64,000 bases of DNA from Endozoicomonas sp. ISHI1 (lineage in GTDB: Bacteria; Pseudomonadota; Gammaproteobacteria; Pseudomonadales; Endozoicomonadaceae). Shown piece after piece: positions 62,208 to 64,000 of the stretch; within the stretch, counting starts at the first letter, position 1, and each line of letters opens with the position of its first letter. The position numbers were made by a program, and so were the translations under genes. The notes under the pieces are model-generated. The model was not told the origin of the DNA and made no database searches. It saw only the letters and a program-made list of their open reading frames with translations. The stretch spans positions 1 through 64,000 of the forward strand of contig NZ_JAGRPU010000029.1 in assembly GCF_024606225.1 (NCBI RefSeq), in the 5' to 3' direction.

Positions 62208-62693
62208 ATGCAGGGATCATCAACAATCAGTGCCGTTATCCAAACAGCCCTACACGCCGCCGCAAGCCCGTTCGCAGGCATTACTGCCGGAGTGCGATTA
62301 CTCACCACCATGGTAGCGACTCCTGGTGCTGTCGCAGGCTACCTGCTAGGAAAACTGGTCAGTAAAGCCATTGAAGCGAGTGTAAAAAGGTTCAACAAAA
62401 ACCGAACCATGAAGACCCGCAAGCACCTTTGCCGCATCGTCAGGGTACTGCAAACGACTGGCACCATTGTTGGCACTACTCTGGTGATCATGCAGGCACT
62501 CTCTCACCCTCTGTTGATGGCCTTATATGCTGCCCCCGTGGTGACAACAGCAGCCAAACAAACCGTCAGACACCTTATCGCCTGTGGAAGCGTTTACCGG
62601 TCGTTCAAAAGATACGGAGCCTCAGAAACCTTGAGGCGGACTGAGAGAATAGCCTCGTGCTCAACAGCAAAGCCATTCCAGGAGGCTCATTAG
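62208..62693 (+). CDS. Small putative membrane protein, unrecognised
   Basis: The 161-residue product starts at ATG 62208 after AAGGAG (8-nt spacing); the frame is open 42 codons further upstream, but that part has no ribosome site. Two hydrophobic Ala/Thr-rich segments (LLTTMVATPGAVAGYLLGKL and TTGTIVGTTLVIMQAL, with a further HPLLMALYAAPVVTTAA) are separated by a basic linker (KRFNKNRTMKTRKH). The C-terminus is basic. Possibly an inner-membrane protein or a small amphipathic effector. I recognise no family. Confidence 0.65.
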   Translation: MQGSSTISAVIQTALHAAASPFAGITAGVRLLTTMVATPGAVAGYLLGKLVSKAIEASVKRFNKNRTMKTRKHLCRIVRVLQTTGTIVGTTLVIMQALSHPLLMALYAAPVVTTAAKQTVRHLIACGSVYRSFKRYGASETLRRTERIASCSTAKPFQEAH

Positions 62694-62816
62694 AGGCAGG
62701 CACAAAGGTTGATGTTGGCTCAGCCCGGCAAATTTCTTATTTGTCGCAACAAACCCGGCCTTAAATCTGTTAAAGTGCACGCCCAGACATCGTTCACTGC
62801 AACATAAGGCTTTGCT

Positions 62817-63629
62817 ATGCGTTTTCTGGCTCAGGTTCAGGCTGCCATGCGTAAGAACAACTCTTTGCTCTGCGTAGGCCTGGACCCAATACCCGAGAAG
62901 TTCCCCGCCCACATTCAGGCGCTCGAGCAACCTATTCTGGAATTTAATCGCTTCATCATTGATGCCACCGCAGACTTGGTGTGCGCTTACAAACCTCAGG
63001 CTGCCCATTACCATGCCCGTGGTGCTGAAGACGAACTGGCCCAGACCATCGAATACATCCAGGATAATTATCCGGATATCCCTGTCATTCTCGACTCAAA
63101 GCGGGGCGATATTGGCAGCACGGCGGATCAGTACGCTATGGAAGCGTTTGATCGCTATCGTGCAGACGCTGTCACCGTCAACCCATATATGGGCATCGAT
63201 ACTATTGCACCCTTCAGCCGCTATGAAGATAAGGGTACCGTCATCCTTTGTCGAACCTCCAACCCCGGAGCCGCAGCGATTCAGAACCTGAAGGTCGGTG
63301 ACGACTTCCTGTATGAAGTGATTGCCCGTAGGGCCAAAGAAGAGTGGAACAACCATAACAATCTGCTGCTGGTTGTTGGTGCCACCAACCCTGAAGAACT
63401 CAGGCGTATCCGTGCTATTACCGGTGATATGACTTTTCTGGTTCCGGGTCTGGGTGCCCAGGGTGGAGACGTAGAGGCCACCGTTAAAAATGGTCTCAAC
63501 AGTCAGGGTGAAGGCATCATTGTAAACTCTTCCCGTGGCATCATTTATGCCGGCAGTGATGAAAACTTTGCCGAGGCAGCCAGGGCCGCCGCCATTGAGC
63601 TCAGAGACCAGGTGAATCAATACCGTTAA
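62817..63629 (+). CDS. pyrF: Orotidine-5'-phosphate decarboxylase (long, group 2 form)
   Basis: The 270-residue TIM-barrel enzyme decarboxylates OMP to UMP, the last step of de novo pyrimidine synthesis. The catalytic Asp-Lys-Asp signature is DSKRGDIGSTADQYA at about residue 92. VGLDPIPEKFP, VTVNPYMGIDTIAPF, GATNPEELRRIR and VNSSRGIIYA are typical of the longer PyrF group found in some gammaproteobacteria and actinobacteria, not the 245-residue E. coli type. It stands alone; a possible mobile-element end abuts its stop. Confidence 0.95.
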   Translation: MRFLAQVQAAMRKNNSLLCVGLDPIPEKFPAHIQALEQPILEFNRFIIDATADLVCAYKPQAAHYHARGAEDELAQTIEYIQDNYPDIPVILDSKRGDIGSTADQYAMEAFDRYRADAVTVNPYMGIDTIAPFSRYEDKGTVILCRTSNPGAAAIQNLKVGDDFLYEVIARRAKEEWNNHNNLLLVVGATNPEELRRIRAITGDMTFLVPGLGAQGGDVEATVKNGLNSQGEGIIVNSSRGIIYAGSDENFAEAARAAAIELRDQVNQYR

Positions 63630-63715
63630 CCATTGACATCTTCCCCTCCTGAACCGGTAGGGGATTCCTCTGCCAGGAGTCGGCTGCCTTGACGACAACA
63701 GGCACTGGCATGTGG
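63630..63715 (-). mobile_element. Candidate IS200/IS605-type right end
   Basis: On the minus strand GAATCCCCTACCGGTTCAGG followed by AGGGGAAGATGTCAATGG resembles the hairpin end seen downstream of tnpB in IS200/IS605-family elements. The last bases touch the pyrF stop. No tnpB body is readable to the right, so at most a solo end or an eroded copy is present. Confidence 0.4.
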
Positions 63716-63794
63716 CCGGGCTCTTTAAAGCGGTTTGCGAAGGCTGTGTATATCTTCTATACATCCTCTTTCTATTTTTTAAAAAAGTCTCGGG

Positions 63795-64000
63795 ATGCAT
63801 ACACGCATATTCTTGCTCTTTTACTTTATCATTCTTTTTCAGGTACCTGTGACCTACGGAACGATAACAAAAACTTCACCAAGAGATTTTGTTGTAGTAC
63901 GGGACGGAGAAACGAGAGAAATTACCATAGTGGGTACACTTGGGATCATTGAATATTTTGCAGAGGTTAAACATAAAAATTCCGCATGCTCTGGTTGCAG
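63795..64000 (+). CDS. Start of a secreted protein (partial at right edge)
   Basis: From ATG 63795 the frame stays open for 68 codons to the window edge. The first 22 residues (MHTRIFLLFYFIILFQVPVT) look like a Sec signal peptide, followed by a hydrophilic beta-rich segment (DFVVVRDGETREITIVGT) and a CSGC motif at the edge. The ribosome site is weak. The gene is AT-rich relative to pyrF. Identity cannot be judged from this fragment. Confidence 0.5.
   Translation, partial: MHTRIFLLFYFIILFQVPVTYGTITKTSPRDFVVVRDGETREITIVGTLGIIEYFAEVKHKNSACSGC

Overview
The window looks like a chromosomal segment of a marine, host-associated gammaproteobacterium. The housekeeping genes (pstCAB-phoU, pstS, serA, deoCBD, ybjN, pyrF) are of gammaproteobacterial type. 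A secreted RING-H2 protein and a large expansion of secreted low-complexity-tailed paralogues recall Endozoicomonas-like symbionts. The genus is inference; no rRNA gene or other taxonomic marker is present.

Layout. 1-7.9 kb (minus strand): a type I secretion operon, transcribed lapB-like ABC exporter, lapC-like HlyD adaptor, then the N-terminal 1380 codons of a LapA-like giant adhesin with cadherin-like/VCBS repeats that runs off the left edge. 8.1-9.0 kb: an unrecognised gene with a strong ribosome site and TTG start. 9.0-14.7 kb (minus): pstC-pstA-pstB-phoU behind a Pho box. 15-19.2 kb (plus): a secreted RING-H2 protein with eight WP-D repeats and a YuiF-type antiporter, lying between pstC and pstS. 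pstS (minus) has its own Pho-box array. 20.5-26 kb: TRAP DctQM without DctP, a hotdog thioesterase, a lone receiver domain, an FAH-family hydrolase, a DUF4404 protein and serA. 26-28 kb (minus): deoD and deoB.

28.2-57.7 kb (plus): the centre of the window. Fourteen full-length members of one paralogous family (about 580-690 residues, signal peptide, conserved helical body, acidic Ser/Asp-rich tail) plus one broken member lie head to tail. I recognise no known domain in them. The array lies between deoB and deoC, splitting what was probably a deoC-deoB-deoD operon. The spacers after the paralogues hold decayed antisense copies of the 3' end of deoC, so the array seems to have grown by tandem duplication of a unit made of one paralogue plus the 3' end of deoC. 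Two copies of a 159-bp inverted-repeat element (TSD CTAG) in opposite orientation and the 3' end of an iscB gene have landed in the array; one copy has rewritten the C-terminus of member 12.

57.7-64 kb: intact deoC (minus), a PunR-like LysR regulator, a guanine-deaminase-like enzyme, an EamA exporter, YbjN, a small membrane protein, pyrF, a possible IS200/IS605-type end, and the start of a secreted protein cut by the right edge.

How it fits together: two core operons (pst and deo) have each been separated by plus-strand genes for secreted proteins that look like host-interaction factors. Nucleoside salvage (deoCBD, PunR-like regulator, deaminase) flanks the array. Surface and secreted functions (adhesin, RING protein, array) dominate the accessory content.
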